From: Leucobacter luti
Lineage (GTDB): Bacteria; Actinomycetota; Actinomycetes; Actinomycetales; Microbacteriaceae
Assembly (NCBI RefSeq): GCF_004217175.1
Contig: NZ_SHKI01000005.1
Location: 186,001-250,000, forward strand
DNA: 64,000 nt
Reading direction: 5' to 3'
Shown here: piece by piece, positions 15,886 to 24,876 of the stretch
Layout: each line of letters opens with the position of its first letter
Position numbering within the stretch: the first letter of the stretch is position 1
The notes under the pieces: model-generated
What the model saw: only the letters and a program-made list of their open reading frames with translations
Database searches by the model: none
What the model was told of the DNA's origin: nothing
Made by a program: the position numbers and the translations under genes

Positions 15886-16770
15886 TTATGCCGCCAAAGC
15901 GACGACATCCATCATTATGGCCTCGAACTCGACCCGTGTCAGCTTCCCGAGCCTGCGCTGACGTCGTTTCCGGTGATACTTCCCCTCGATCCAGGCCACG
16001 ATCGCGAGGCGCAACTCTTGCCGGGTGCGCCACGACTGCCGGTCAAGCACGTTCTTCTGTAACAGCGAGAAGAACGACTCCATGGCAGCGTTATCACCAC
16101 ACGCGCCCACTCTTCCCATCGAACCCTTCAACTGGTGCCGCTTCAAAGCCTGCTGGAACTTCCGGCTACGAAATTGACTGCCCCTGTCGCTGTGAACGAT
16201 CACGCCCGCCGGATAGCCACGCTGCTGCAGCGCGTTTCCCAGCGCCCGAACCGCAAGCGATGCCTTCATCCGCTTATCGATCGCGTACCCCACGATCCGG
16301 TTCGAGCACACGTCCTTGATCGCGCACAAGTAGAGCTTGCCCTCTCCTGTCCAATGCTCGGTGATATCCGTGAGCCACTTCTCGTCAAGTGCATCTGCGG
16401 TGAAGTCGCGCTCCACGAGATCATCACCCACCGGCTCTCCAGCTCGCTGGTAACGGCGCTTACGCTTGGTGATGGCCGACTGAATACCCGCGACCTTGCA
16501 CAGCCGCCACACGCGCCGCTCGCTGATGTCGTAGCCGAGATCATGGAGATCATCAGCAAGCACACGGTAGCCACCCTCGGGATCCTCTTCGTGCAGCTCA
16601 CGCAGCACCCCGATCAACTGCTCCTCCTCGGCCTCACGGGCAGACTGCGGAGATGTGAGCCATCGGTAGTAGGCCTGCTCACTGAACTCCAGTACCCGGC
16701 ACGCCACCGCGACCGGCACCCTGACACGGGCACCTGGCGCAGCCATCTCACGGACGAGCGGGTAAATCAT
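15886..16770 (-). CDS. IS3-family transposase OrfB (DDE catalytic subunit)
   Basis: A 294-residue rve/DDE integrase-core transposase. The N-terminal HTH_21 region (YYRWLTSP, then GGYRVLADDLHDLGYDISER) precedes the catalytic core with Asp in WLTDITEHW, Asp in VIVHSDRGSQF and Glu in NAAMESFFSLL. The triad is intact. ATG 16770 overlaps the orfA stop in the sequence AAAATGA, which fits the -1 frameshift that makes the OrfAB transposase in this family. It is probably functional. Confidence 0.9.
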   Translation of the reverse strand: MIYPLVREMAAPGARVRVPVAVACRVLEFSEQAYYRWLTSPQSAREAEEEQLIGVLRELHEEDPEGGYRVLADDLHDLGYDISERRVWRLCKVAGIQSAITKRKRRYQRAGEPVGDDLVERDFTADALDEKWLTDITEHWTGEGKLYLCAIKDVCSNRIVGYAIDKRMKASLAVRALGNALQQRGYPAGVIVHSDRGSQFRSRKFQQALKRHQLKGSMGRVGACGDNAAMESFFSLLQKNVLDRQSWRTRQELRLAIVAWIEGKYHRKRRQRRLGKLTRVEFEAIMMDVVALAA

Positions 16771-17057
16771 TTTGGGGGCGTGATATGCGCCTGCGAGAGA
16801 TACGCTGCCGCACGCCGGAGCACTTCGTTTTCCATCTCGAGTTCACGAATACGTTTCAGAGCAGCTCGCATTTCGCGCTGCTCCTCAGGGTCCTTCGAGG
16901 GGGTCATCCCATACGTTTTGAACCTGGCGTCTTGTACCCACGCACCGAGTGCTGATTTCGAGATACTAAGATCACGGCACACGGTTTTCTGTGCGATGCC
17001 GGACTCCACGAGCGCGACAGCGTCACGCTTGAACTCCTCGCTGTACTTCATTGGCAT
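16767..17057 (-). CDS. IS3-family transposase OrfA (HTH_Tnp_1)
   Basis: A 96-residue DNA-binding subunit. MKYSEEFKRDAVALVESG and LSISKSALGAWVQ form the helix-turn-helix; a leucine-zipper-like segment (LKRIRELEMENEVLRRAAAY) follows, as in all IS3 OrfA proteins. ATG 17057 is 9 nt from GGAAGG; ATGs at 17063 and 17066 are too close to it. The 3' end is the frameshift window into orfB. Confidence 0.88.
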   Translation of the reverse strand: MPMKYSEEFKRDAVALVESGIAQKTVCRDLSISKSALGAWVQDARFKTYGMTPSKDPEEQREMRAALKRIRELEMENEVLRRAAAYLSQAHITPPK

Positions 17058-17129
17058 GGTCATCATCCTTCCAGCTCCGACCCTCATGAGCGAAGCAGTC
17101 TTGGACTCAACCAAACCCTCAGCAGACCC

Positions 17130-17645
17130 AACCTCGGTGTCTACGGCGCCCGGAAGATCCACGCTGCCCTGAACCGGGAGGGCGTCGAGGTCGCCCGCTG
17201 CACCGTCGAGCGGCTGATGCGCGCCGCGGGCATCCAGGGCATCCGGCGCGACAAGACCCGCAAGACCACCTTCGGGGACGGCGCGGAGACCGACCGGCCC
17301 GCCGACCTCGTGAAGCGCGCGTTCACCGCGACGGCACCGAACCAGCTCTGGGTTGCGGACCTGACCTACATCCGTACCCACGCCGGGTGGACCTACGCCG
17401 CGTTCGTCCTCGACGTGTTCTCTCGCCGTATCGTCGGCTGGCAGGTGTCCACGTCGCTGCGCACCGATCTCGCCGTCGACGCGCTCGACATGGGCCTCTG
17501 GGAGCGCCGCAGAGCAGGGCAGGACATCGCCGGGCTGATCCATCACAGCGATGCCGGAGTGCAGTATCGAGCCATTCGCTACACCGAGCGCCTCGCCGAA
17601 GCCGACGCCGTCGCGTCCGTCGGAACGGTCGGCGACAGCTACGAC
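17130..17645 (+). pseudogene. Second IS3-family orfB remnant, part 1
   Basis: The open frame encodes LGVYGARKIHAALNREGVEV, then LWVADLTYIRTHAGWTY (first Asp) and LIHHSDAGVQYRAIRY (second Asp), and stops abruptly after GDSYD. The N-terminus was removed at the right end of the complete IS3 copy, and the C-terminus is separated by the IS110 insertion at 17646. Joining 17645 to 18996 restores the canonical GDSYD-NAMAEAL in frame. Confidence 0.85.
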
Positions 17646-17908
17646 TGTCAGTCTGTTTGCACCCGATCTCGCAAGGATTGGGGAGTCCCGGTCGGAGCGG
17701 TCTGACTCTTGTTACGAATGGCCCGCAGGGTGCCTTTGCGTTGATCTGTCGACCCTCCGCCCGGGCAGCGCATGAAGCGCTGCCACCGGACGAGGCGTGA
17801 CCTAATAGGAGCCTGGAGCCTACTCTCAAACAGCGTCCCCGTGACAGTCCTGTCCCCTCGCCGGTGACAGCGTGAAACCCACGATAACCGGCCGAGAGGA
17901 CCCCCGCT
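17646..17908 (+). ncRNA. Candidate bridge RNA region in the IS110 left end
   Basis: IS110-group elements are known to encode a structured bridge RNA in the long non-coding end upstream of the transposase, pairing with target and donor DNA. This 263-bp leader is non-coding, sits in that position and has hairpin potential (for example GGCAGCG-CATGAA-GCGCTGCC-like at about 17763-17780). I could not assign the target or donor loops by eye. Confidence 0.45.
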
Positions 17909-18979
17909 ATGACCCAGACAGAACCCACCCGTTCAGGGCATATCGTGATCGGCGTCGACACGCATAAACACATTCACGTCGCAGCAGTGATGGACACCAT
18001 CGACGGGGTACTCGCGACCCTCACGATCGCAACCGACACCGCCGGGTATAGGCAGCTGCTCGCCTGGGCTCAAGGGTTCGGAAAGATCATCTCTTTCGGG
18101 ATCGAGGGAACCGGCTCCTACGGGGCAGGCCTCACCTCGTTCCTGCGGCGGCACGGGTACAAGGTCGTCGAGGTCTCACGCCCTGACCGCAGACTCCGCC
18201 GGCTCAACGGTAAGTCCGACACTCTCGATGCGGAGAACGCCGCGCGAGCGGTACTTGCGGGGTTCGCGACCGCGACCCCGAAAACAATGGATGGCGCGGT
18301 CGAGATGATCCGGCAGCTCAAAGTTGCCCATGACACTGCGGTGAAGCAGAAAGCCGCGACGATGGTGACGCTCAAAGCCCTGCTCGTGCACGCGCAAGAA
18401 CAGCTCCGTGCCGAGACCGCGCGGAAGACGCAACGCACTCTCGCGCGTTACTGCGCAGCATTCCGGCCGCGCGGCCTCGACTCCCCAGAGGATGCGAACC
18501 GGCATACGCTGCGGTCGCTTGCGAAGCGTTGGCTCTTGCTCGACGAGGAGATCAAGGAACTCACCAGCATGATCGAGGAGCTCGTTCTCGGACGCGCACC
18601 ACATCTGCTGGACGCGTTTGGTATTGGTGTGGATACTGCAGCCGAAATCCTCATCGTCGCAGGAGACAACCCCGAGCGCATCAAGTCCGAGGCCGCGTTC
18701 GCGAAACTCGCGGGTATCAGCCCGGTCCCCACCGGATCAGGCATGACCAGCGGGAAGCATCGCATCAACCATGGCGGGCACCGGCAACTCAACGCGGCGA
18801 TCTATCGGACCGTGATCGTGCGGATGAGATTCCACCAGCCCACCATCGACTACGTCGCCCGCAGAACCGCCGAGGGGAAAAGCAAACGAGACATCATCCG
18901 ATGCTTGAAACGCTATGTGATTCGCGAGCTCTACCACCTCGTCAAAGTCAATCCGAGGACAGGTGAGATTGTGAGTTGA
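17909..18979 (+). CDS. IS110-family transposase (DEDD)
   Basis: A 356-residue recombinase. The RuvC-like N-terminal domain has IVIGVDTHKHIHVAAV (first Asp), ISFGIEGTGSYG (Glu) and GKSDTLDAENAARAV (paired Asp). The C-terminal transposase_20 domain has LDAFGIGVDTAAEIL, then AKLAGISPVPTGSGMTSG with the candidate nucleophile Ser, and HRQLNAAIYR. All expected motifs and full length are present, so the copy is probably active. ATG 17909 follows a GAGAGGACC ribosome-like sequence. Confidence 0.92.
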   Translation: MTQTEPTRSGHIVIGVDTHKHIHVAAVMDTIDGVLATLTIATDTAGYRQLLAWAQGFGKIISFGIEGTGSYGAGLTSFLRRHGYKVVEVSRPDRRLRRLNGKSDTLDAENAARAVLAGFATATPKTMDGAVEMIRQLKVAHDTAVKQKAATMVTLKALLVHAQEQLRAETARKTQRTLARYCAAFRPRGLDSPEDANRHTLRSLAKRWLLLDEEIKELTSMIEELVLGRAPHLLDAFGIGVDTAAEILIVAGDNPERIKSEAAFAKLAGISPVPTGSGMTSGKHRINHGGHRQLNAAIYRTVIVRMRFHQPTIDYVARRTAEGKSKRDIIRCLKRYVIRELYHLVKVNPRTGEIVS

Positions 18980-18995
18980 CAAATATAGGAGCATC

Positions 18996-19286
18996 AACGC
19001 GATGGCCGAGGCGCTGAACTCGTTGTTCAAGGCCGAGTGTATCCGCAACCCGATGATGCGCCCCAAGGGCGGGTGGGCGTCGATCCGCGACGTCGAGATC
19101 GCAGTCGCCGAATACGTCGACTGGTACAACCACCGGCGCCTGCACGGCGAGATCGGACACATCCCACCCGCCGAGTTCGAGGCCGCCCACTGGGCATCCC
19201 ACGAGCCCGTCAGCTACGTTGGAGAACAGGTTCCCATCGGAGCCGGTTCCAGATAACCGAGCCTCCACGAAACCCGGGGCGCTTCA
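18996..19286 (+). pseudogene. Second IS3-family orfB remnant, part 2, with right inverted repeat
   Basis: Continues the frame broken at 17645: NAMAEALNSLFKAECIRNPM (third catalytic residue Glu) and VDWYNHRRLHGEIGHIPPAE, ending at TAA 19254-19256. A typical IS3-family terminal repeat, GAGCCTCCACGAAACCCGGGG and following bases, lies at 19259-19286 and marks the outer end of the remnant. Confidence 0.85.
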
Positions 19287-19364
19287 CCTTCATATCACTG
19301 ATTGCTTCTGCCAAAAATCCAGGGCTCAACAGGCTCGCCTTCGAACTGTCCCAAGATCAAACTC

Positions 19365-21953
19365 TCAAATTCCAGACTGGTCAGTGAAGTATTCCTCCAG
19401 AGCGCGTCGGTTTTTGAGCTTCAGCTTCCGAAAGATTCGTCTCACGTGCCCCTCGACGGTCCGAGCGCTCAGGTAGAGTTCCGTTGCAATCTCACGGTTG
19501 GTGAGACCGTAAGCAACCAGCCTCGCGACCTGCTCTTCTCGGCGGGAAAGAACTGCAGGCAATGCACTAAACCGGGAAACGTCAAGTGCAGAACTACCGA
19601 TCCGCGATCGCGCCCGGTTCCCGGCTTCATGCGCATCCGTAGCGCGTGCAGCATTTCCCGCGTTCTCAAACCATGCTTCGGCCATGGCATAGGCTGACGC
19701 AGCTAAACCAAAGCGCCCCGTGTCCACTAGCGCTTCGGCACCCCTCAACATGCTTTCCGGGTCCTTCTTCACGAGTGCCGTCACGTAAACTCCCTGGGCT
19801 TGCAGGGAGACATTTTCGGGAACGAGCTTCAGGAGCTGATTCACTTTGTCGAGTCGTTCTGCATTGGGGTGAATCTCGATCGAAACGAACATTTCCAGCA
19901 TCCCTGCATAGCGCGCTTCCCGAGCCCATAACTTCTCACCTGATCTCCAGAGCTCTTCTGCAGCGTGTTCTAGTTCTCCTTGCAGGATCATCAGTTGCGC
20001 AATTGGCCAGGCAAGCGACTGTGCCGGCAGCGGCCCATCAGCAATACCCTGTCGCTGCGCCTCACGTACAAACCGTTCAGTGAGGAGTGTGTCTCCGCGA
20101 CGGGCGGCGACCACACTAGTGGTCACGGAGACCGTGGCCACCTGTGGATTCGAAGGGAACGAGGTGTGGCCTCCAACCGCAGCGACAACTTCAGCTAAGC
20201 GGTCAAGGGCAAAATGGTCTCCTGACTGGCTGTGGCACAACGCAAGCGCGCACGCGAGAGAGCGAACGCCCTGGATATCGACCTGTTCCCTCGCTTCCTC
20301 TAACCAATGAGTAAGGAGGTGCAGCGCTTCAGCATGGCGCCCCTCCCCGAGTAACATAAATCCGTAAAGAACTCGTGGTTTGATCTGCTCTTGCAGAGGG
20401 TCTAATACACGGATGCGCTCGAACGCTTGGTGGGCTTCATTAAACCGGCACGATGTCACGAAGATCAACATTTGCGCTTCTAGAAGGGCGAGTTGCACTT
20501 TTACTGGGAGGTCGTGGGTTACCTTGAGCTTCTTCAAGGAATCGCTGGGGGCCCTGACTAGGTTGGTGAGAATAGTGACTTCAGCCGCATCAAGTAGCCG
20601 CCCGAAGTCACCAAAAGAGTTCCGCTCGGTGCGAAGCAGTTCCAGCGCGTCATCGACCTTCCCCTGAACATGCGCAAGCCAGTTGGCGTGAAGAACGATG
20701 AGCTCTGCATGACTTTCGATTTCACCGGTAGAGAAATCCGTGTCACGGAAAACCTGCTCAACAAGTACTTCACTGTCTGCCTGAGGTAACTGCATGAGCG
20801 CGGTGATGTAGCCCACCGCATTTCGTGGTGTCTGTGATGCCACCCAATCTGCCGACGCAACTGTGATCCGCGTTCGTACCTGTTCCCGAGCCAAGGCAGC
20901 AAACAATGCCTCTCTGCCATCGACTATTGGAGCCAGGGGAGAATTCCCTGCTAGGACGACTGCGGCGGGTTCCACCTCACCGATTCGCTCAAGGATGTGC
21001 CTATTGAGGCGATCCTTCCGGGTAGAGGCGGGTGCGCGCCGAAAATATTCGACTAAGAGAGGGGGAATAACCATCACCCAGTCATGCACTGAACCCGAGA
21101 GGATTGTTGTGAGTCCACGCTCCTCCAGCAGTTCGAGTACCTCAACCTCAACAAGCTTCCGTGCAGTGTCCAGGTCAACTGTCCCCACGGAGGCAAGAAC
21201 TTCCAGGGAATCTCGGACATGGGTGGGGAGGTCGCTGACGTAAGTCTCGAGCATTGACGTGAGACCAGAGCTCCACAGGTCGTCCGTGCTTGTCCATACT
21301 CCGTAAGAGTCTTGAACCAACTGGTTCTCACGCCGTGCTGCCTTCACTAAGGCAAGTGCTAAACCTATGTGCCCGCCTGTCATCGCATAGACACGACTTA
21401 GTGCACCTCTCTCAATCGGTGAATTCAGGTGCGTTTTGAGTACTGCTCCTAGCTCATCAATTCGCAACGACCGCATTTCCACGACGTATCCCGTGGGCAC
21501 TCGTGAGAGGTAAGATTCATCCGAAATACTGCTCGCCCGAGCACCCCGCAAGTGGGAGAACACGACTGGTACCGAAAGCGCACGATGGACGGAATCGATG
21601 ATTCCCCATGAAGCCTCATCAAGTTCATTCCAGTCGTCAATAAAGATCACCGAGTTAGGGCCAGATACTTTCGCTTGCAGGGCAAAAGTTACCTGGTGAA
21701 TTGAGGCGATACCACGGACCTCATCCCCAGCATCTAACACCCCTGGAAGGTTGAGGGCTGCGAGCGGAAACTGCTTGAGAGAGGCGATCCCACGAATAAA
21801 AAGAGTACTCCACCCGCCGTCACGCAGGATATCGTTCAGATTCTTCAGAAAAGTACTCTTGCCACTACCATGACTGCCGACTACTTCCACGCTACCGCCG
21901 GCTCGAACCGTCTCTGCCGCGAGGGCAAGCGTGTCGCCGTGCTGAATATCCAT
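19365..21953 (-). CDS. LuxR-family transcriptional regulator with N-terminal P-loop ATPase (MalT/LAL-like)
   Basis: An 862-residue regulator. The N-terminus holds a NACHT/AAA-like ATPase with Walker A GSHGSGKS (~27-34) and Walker B VIFIDDWNEL (~104). A long helical region (~330-780) resembles TPR-type sensor repeats. The C-terminal LuxR HTH is LSRREEQVARLVAYGLTNRE then IATELYLSARTVEGHVRRIF (~797-850). It is the last gene on the minus strand of the pilus cluster, 181 bp after the sortase gene, and is the obvious candidate regulator of pilin expression (inference). GC is lower than in the chromosome. It ends 79 bp from the IS remnant but is intact. Confidence 0.88.
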   Translation of the reverse strand: MDIQHGDTLALAAETVRAGGSVEVVGSHGSGKSTFLKNLNDILRDGGWSTLFIRGIASLKQFPLAALNLPGVLDAGDEVRGIASIHQVTFALQAKVSGPNSVIFIDDWNELDEASWGIIDSVHRALSVPVVFSHLRGARASSISDESYLSRVPTGYVVEMRSLRIDELGAVLKTHLNSPIERGALSRVYAMTGGHIGLALALVKAARRENQLVQDSYGVWTSTDDLWSSGLTSMLETYVSDLPTHVRDSLEVLASVGTVDLDTARKLVEVEVLELLEERGLTTILSGSVHDWVMVIPPLLVEYFRRAPASTRKDRLNRHILERIGEVEPAAVVLAGNSPLAPIVDGREALFAALAREQVRTRITVASADWVASQTPRNAVGYITALMQLPQADSEVLVEQVFRDTDFSTGEIESHAELIVLHANWLAHVQGKVDDALELLRTERNSFGDFGRLLDAAEVTILTNLVRAPSDSLKKLKVTHDLPVKVQLALLEAQMLIFVTSCRFNEAHQAFERIRVLDPLQEQIKPRVLYGFMLLGEGRHAEALHLLTHWLEEAREQVDIQGVRSLACALALCHSQSGDHFALDRLAEVVAAVGGHTSFPSNPQVATVSVTTSVVAARRGDTLLTERFVREAQRQGIADGPLPAQSLAWPIAQLMILQGELEHAAEELWRSGEKLWAREARYAGMLEMFVSIEIHPNAERLDKVNQLLKLVPENVSLQAQGVYVTALVKKDPESMLRGAEALVDTGRFGLAASAYAMAEAWFENAGNAARATDAHEAGNRARSRIGSSALDVSRFSALPAVLSRREEQVARLVAYGLTNREIATELYLSARTVEGHVRRIFRKLKLKNRRALEEYFTDQSGI

Positions 21954-22134
21954 GAAGCCCCCGCCCCGCTCTAGCAGATCCCGCTCATCACAAGCCTATT
22001 GCCCCTTGTCGCAAGCTGTCACCGCTGATTTCTAAAGCCACAAACTGCATTGCAAAGTCTCCAGTTCCACTTATCCTCCAACTCGAAGTCTACTATTTGG
22101 TTCTCGAAAACCGGTAGCTCTCCGCACCCAAGTA

Positions 22135-23040
22135 CTATTGTTGCGCGTTGGAACTGCACTCCGTGCTGGCATGCTGTGGTCGTCGGCGAGGTGGTTTTCC
22201 AGCCCACCAGGCATACCAGCCGATTACGGCGAGAGCGCTGATGTAGGCGACCGCCCACCAGGGGAATCCCGGCTCTCTCGCGGACGACCTAGCCTCCTCA
22301 ATCGCTTCTGGCGGGGTGGGGTTGATACGCTCTCCGGTCACGAGAATTCGATGGGTGTTCACGCCAAGTGGTGTGCAGGTGACGAGCGTGACCAGGTCTT
22401 CACCCTCAATCTGCCGCAATGTCTCGGTGTCCTCGGGCGCGACAACCTGTCTGGAGACGACGCGGTAGTTCAGAACTTCCCCGAACGTCGTGATGGTGAA
22501 TGTGTCACCCACTTTCACCTGATCCAGGTTCGTGAAGAGAGTGGCGGAGGGGAGGCCTCGGTGTGCGGTGAGCACGCTGTGAGTACTCTCACCTCCAACC
22601 GGTAGCGAGGTGCCTTTGAGATGCCCCACCCCGATCTCAAGTGTTTCTTCGCTGGTGCCGTGGTAAACGGGAAGGTCTACATCGATCTTGGGAATTTGAA
22701 GTCGTGCCATCACTCCAGTCGAGGTAGCGAGCATGCTGCGGTAGTCAAAAGAGGTGTCCGCGTACTCGCCGTTCCCCTGCGGCACCGTCGAATTCGCCTC
22801 GAGAAGTGCACCGGATGAGAGCGCCGAATTGTAAATATGCGCTGCTCTGAGTTGCTCTGAGGCTGACGGTTCAGCATCGTTGACTGATGTTTCGTATCGA
22901 TTAACGACCTGGCTCTGGTTAATCGCGGAAACCCAGCTCGCCGCAGTGGAATAGGTGAGAGTAGTGACGCCAGCAACAGCCACGAGAACCGTGAGGATCA
23001 ATGATGCTGAGGCACGCCATTTTCGAGCGGGCACAGTCAT
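22135..23040 (-). CDS. Class C (pilus-assembling) sortase
   Basis: A 301-residue transpeptidase that should polymerise the neighbouring pilins. One membrane helix follows the start (LILTVLVAVAGVTTLTYS). The catalytic His is in VLTAHRGLP, Cys in LVTLVTCTPLG and Arg in NTHRILVTGER. A second C-terminal helix (WWAVAYISALAVIGWYAWW) with a basic tail is typical of class C. ATG 23040 is 7 nt after GAGG; the in-frame TTG at 23079 is an alternative. A lid motif is probably in the segment before TSFDYRSML. Confidence 0.9.
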   Translation of the reverse strand: MTVPARKWRASASLILTVLVAVAGVTTLTYSTAASWVSAINQSQVVNRYETSVNDAEPSASEQLRAAHIYNSALSSGALLEANSTVPQGNGEYADTSFDYRSMLATSTGVMARLQIPKIDVDLPVYHGTSEETLEIGVGHLKGTSLPVGGESTHSVLTAHRGLPSATLFTNLDQVKVGDTFTITTFGEVLNYRVVSRQVVAPEDTETLRQIEGEDLVTLVTCTPLGVNTHRILVTGERINPTPPEAIEEARSSAREPGFPWWAVAYISALAVIGWYAWWAGKPPRRRPQHASTECSSNAQQ

Positions 23041-23116
23041 TCGAGGCGCCTCTTCGTCCTTCGTGCGGCTGTATGACAATGTGGGTGCGCCTCTCAGTTT
23101 GTGACAGAAGAGAACG

Positions 23117-23145
23117 CGGTGCCGGAAAGTTTATTTCCGGCACCG
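23117..23145 (-). terminator. Hairpin between major pilin and sortase genes
   Basis: A perfect 12-bp stem extendable to 14 (23117-23128 with 23134-23145) around GTTTA. It lies between the pilin stop (23266) and the sortase start (23040), so it probably reduces read-through and sets a high pilin-to-sortase ratio. Confidence 0.65.
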
Positions 23146-23265
23146 CGCGGAGCTTCCTGGCCCACTATGGGGGTAGGGGTCAGGAAGGAACCCACAACGC
23201 GCGCTTGAGGGGGGAGTGTCAAGCGATCTGGGAGATTCTCGCGCTGTGGGGAACCTACTAGGTGG

Positions 23266-24822
23266 CTAGGCCGATGCGGTGATTTCGCGTCGTCTGTTAA
23301 GTCGCAAAGCAACCCCAACCGCGCCCAGGATGAGAAGTGCCCCACCAACCACCAGGAGCATGCGCTCCCCATCGCCACCAGTCAGAGGCAGGCCGGGGAC
23401 GAGCTGCTGATCGTTTCTCACGTCGAAGGTTGCGGTAGAAACCGTGCCTACAGTGACGTTCACAGAGTGCAGTGCGGCGTCTCCGGTTGGGAGCACGTAG
23501 CCTGCAGGAGCCTCGATCTCCTTCAGGATGTAGCAGCGGTTGGTGACATTGTCGTTCGTATCGCCAACCCAAAGGCCGGGGATTGCGATGCTGCCCATTG
23601 CAGCGGAGGTAACCGTGGTCACCGAGGAAAGTCCCGCAAGATCAGCGGTGGTCGCCGCGGCACAGGTGCCATCGGTGTCAGCGGTCATGTAGACCTCGAA
23701 TTTCGCGCCGCCGAGCTTCATTGTGTCGTCAGCGTTGATCTTCTCGCCCAGAAGGTTGCCCCAGCGAGTCTTTACCTCGGTTGTGGGTGTGCCGGGAGTG
23801 CCGTCCCCGTCGAAGTCAAGGTCGTTGATATTAACGACAGCGGTGTTGGGGATCTCGCCGGTCGCGTTTGCGGTGGCGGTGAAGTCGACCGTGAGGGTTT
23901 TGCCGGCCTCGATCGGAATGGAATTCGGGGCAGGAGGGGTGCCCGGCACTGTTGCGAGAAGCGTAACCACAATCACATCACCGGTGGTGTCGAGCGTGTA
24001 ATCAGTGCCTTCGGTGAGCGTCCCACCGTCATATGTGACTACCACCGAGCCGGACTTGAGATCCAGCTTCGCGTCGAGCGCGTCGGTGACGACGAACTTG
24101 GTATAGCTCTGCCCGCTGGGTAGTGCGGGAACCACCTGGCTGATCGTGTAGTCGATATCCTGACCGAGCACGACACCGTTGTTCGGCTGATCGTGGATGG
24201 TCTTCGTCGGAGCGGTGGATTTGAGGTTCTTGGGGTAGACGTTCACGTCATACTCCCAGCGGCCGGTGTTGGTAGCGCCTGCGGCGGTGTCGGCCGGGGT
24301 CGGCAAGGTAACGATAAAGGGATCACCCTTCACCACGCCAGCGGGAGCACTGGTCTCAGTGACGAGGTAGGCACCAACAGCGAGGCCGCTCAACGTTGGG
24401 GTGCTGCCACTCGCCGCGCTGGTCACGGTCTGGCAACCGCTCACTGGGAACGTTGTACTCGAATCAACGCCTGCGACCGTACCGGTCAACGGCGGAGTTG
24501 AGAGGGCGTTCAGGCCCTTCACTTGAGCCCAGCCAGCGTTCGAGGTATCGCCGAGGGAAGTGATGTTGTCGATCTTGCAAACCGTGAAAACCACATCGCC
24601 GATCGGGCCGGTCGGGTTGGTACCCGTTCCTGAGGGGTTCTGGTTTCCGTCTGCGGGGTACTCAAACTTGTGAATTGTGAGCGAGCCGGTCTTTGTGGCA
24701 TCGACAGGCCCGTCGACCGGGACTGCGTTCGCGGGGATCGTCGCGAACATCAGTCCGCCGAATCCGAGCGCGACGGCTCCAGCTGCGGCGATCATGCCGC
24801 GTGTCTTCTTATACGTAGCCAT
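23266..24822 (-). CDS. Major pilin, LPXTG-anchored, isopeptide-forming (SpaA/SpaH-like)
   Basis: A 518-residue shaft pilin. A signal peptide ends at about PANAVPVDG. The pilin motif WEYDVNVYPKN (~200) supplies the Lys joined by the class C sortase. Two CnaB/SpaA-type domains are seen; the E-box lies in CYILKEIEAPAGYVLP. The sorting signal LPLTGG is followed by a hydrophobic helix and RLNRRR. All features of a polymerising shaft subunit are present. Neighbours on both sides are the tip pilin and the sortase. Confidence 0.92.
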   Translation of the reverse strand: MATYKKTRGMIAAAGAVALGFGGLMFATIPANAVPVDGPVDATKTGSLTIHKFEYPADGNQNPSGTGTNPTGPIGDVVFTVCKIDNITSLGDTSNAGWAQVKGLNALSTPPLTGTVAGVDSSTTFPVSGCQTVTSAASGSTPTLSGLAVGAYLVTETSAPAGVVKGDPFIVTLPTPADTAAGATNTGRWEYDVNVYPKNLKSTAPTKTIHDQPNNGVVLGQDIDYTISQVVPALPSGQSYTKFVVTDALDAKLDLKSGSVVVTYDGGTLTEGTDYTLDTTGDVIVVTLLATVPGTPPAPNSIPIEAGKTLTVDFTATANATGEIPNTAVVNINDLDFDGDGTPGTPTTEVKTRWGNLLGEKINADDTMKLGGAKFEVYMTADTDGTCAAATTADLAGLSSVTTVTSAAMGSIAIPGLWVGDTNDNVTNRCYILKEIEAPAGYVLPTGDAALHSVNVTVGTVSTATFDVRNDQQLVPGLPLTGGDGERMLLVVGGALLILGAVGVALRLNRRREITASA

Positions 24823-24876
24823 GGGTGTTGTGCTTTCTGTGCTAGGTGAATCTCGATTGGTCGGAAAGTGGTGAGG

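Larger units (their letters stand above)
15854..17129 (-). mobile_element. IS3-family insertion sequence, complete
   Basis: 1276 bp bounded by 27-bp inverted repeats with two mismatches (15854-15880 and 17103-17129). It contains orfA and orfB in the usual overlapping arrangement. The two flanks belong to different broken genes and show no target duplication, so a deletion or recombination occurred after insertion. Confidence 0.85.
17646..18995 (+). mobile_element. IS110-family insertion sequence, complete, inside an IS3-family orfB
   Basis: The boundaries are set by reconstruction of the interrupted orfB: removing these 1350 bp rejoins GDSYD to NAMAEAL without a gap. There are no inverted repeats or target duplication, as usual for IS110. 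The transposase gene (17909-18979) is preceded by a 263-bp non-coding left end. Confidence 0.8.
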
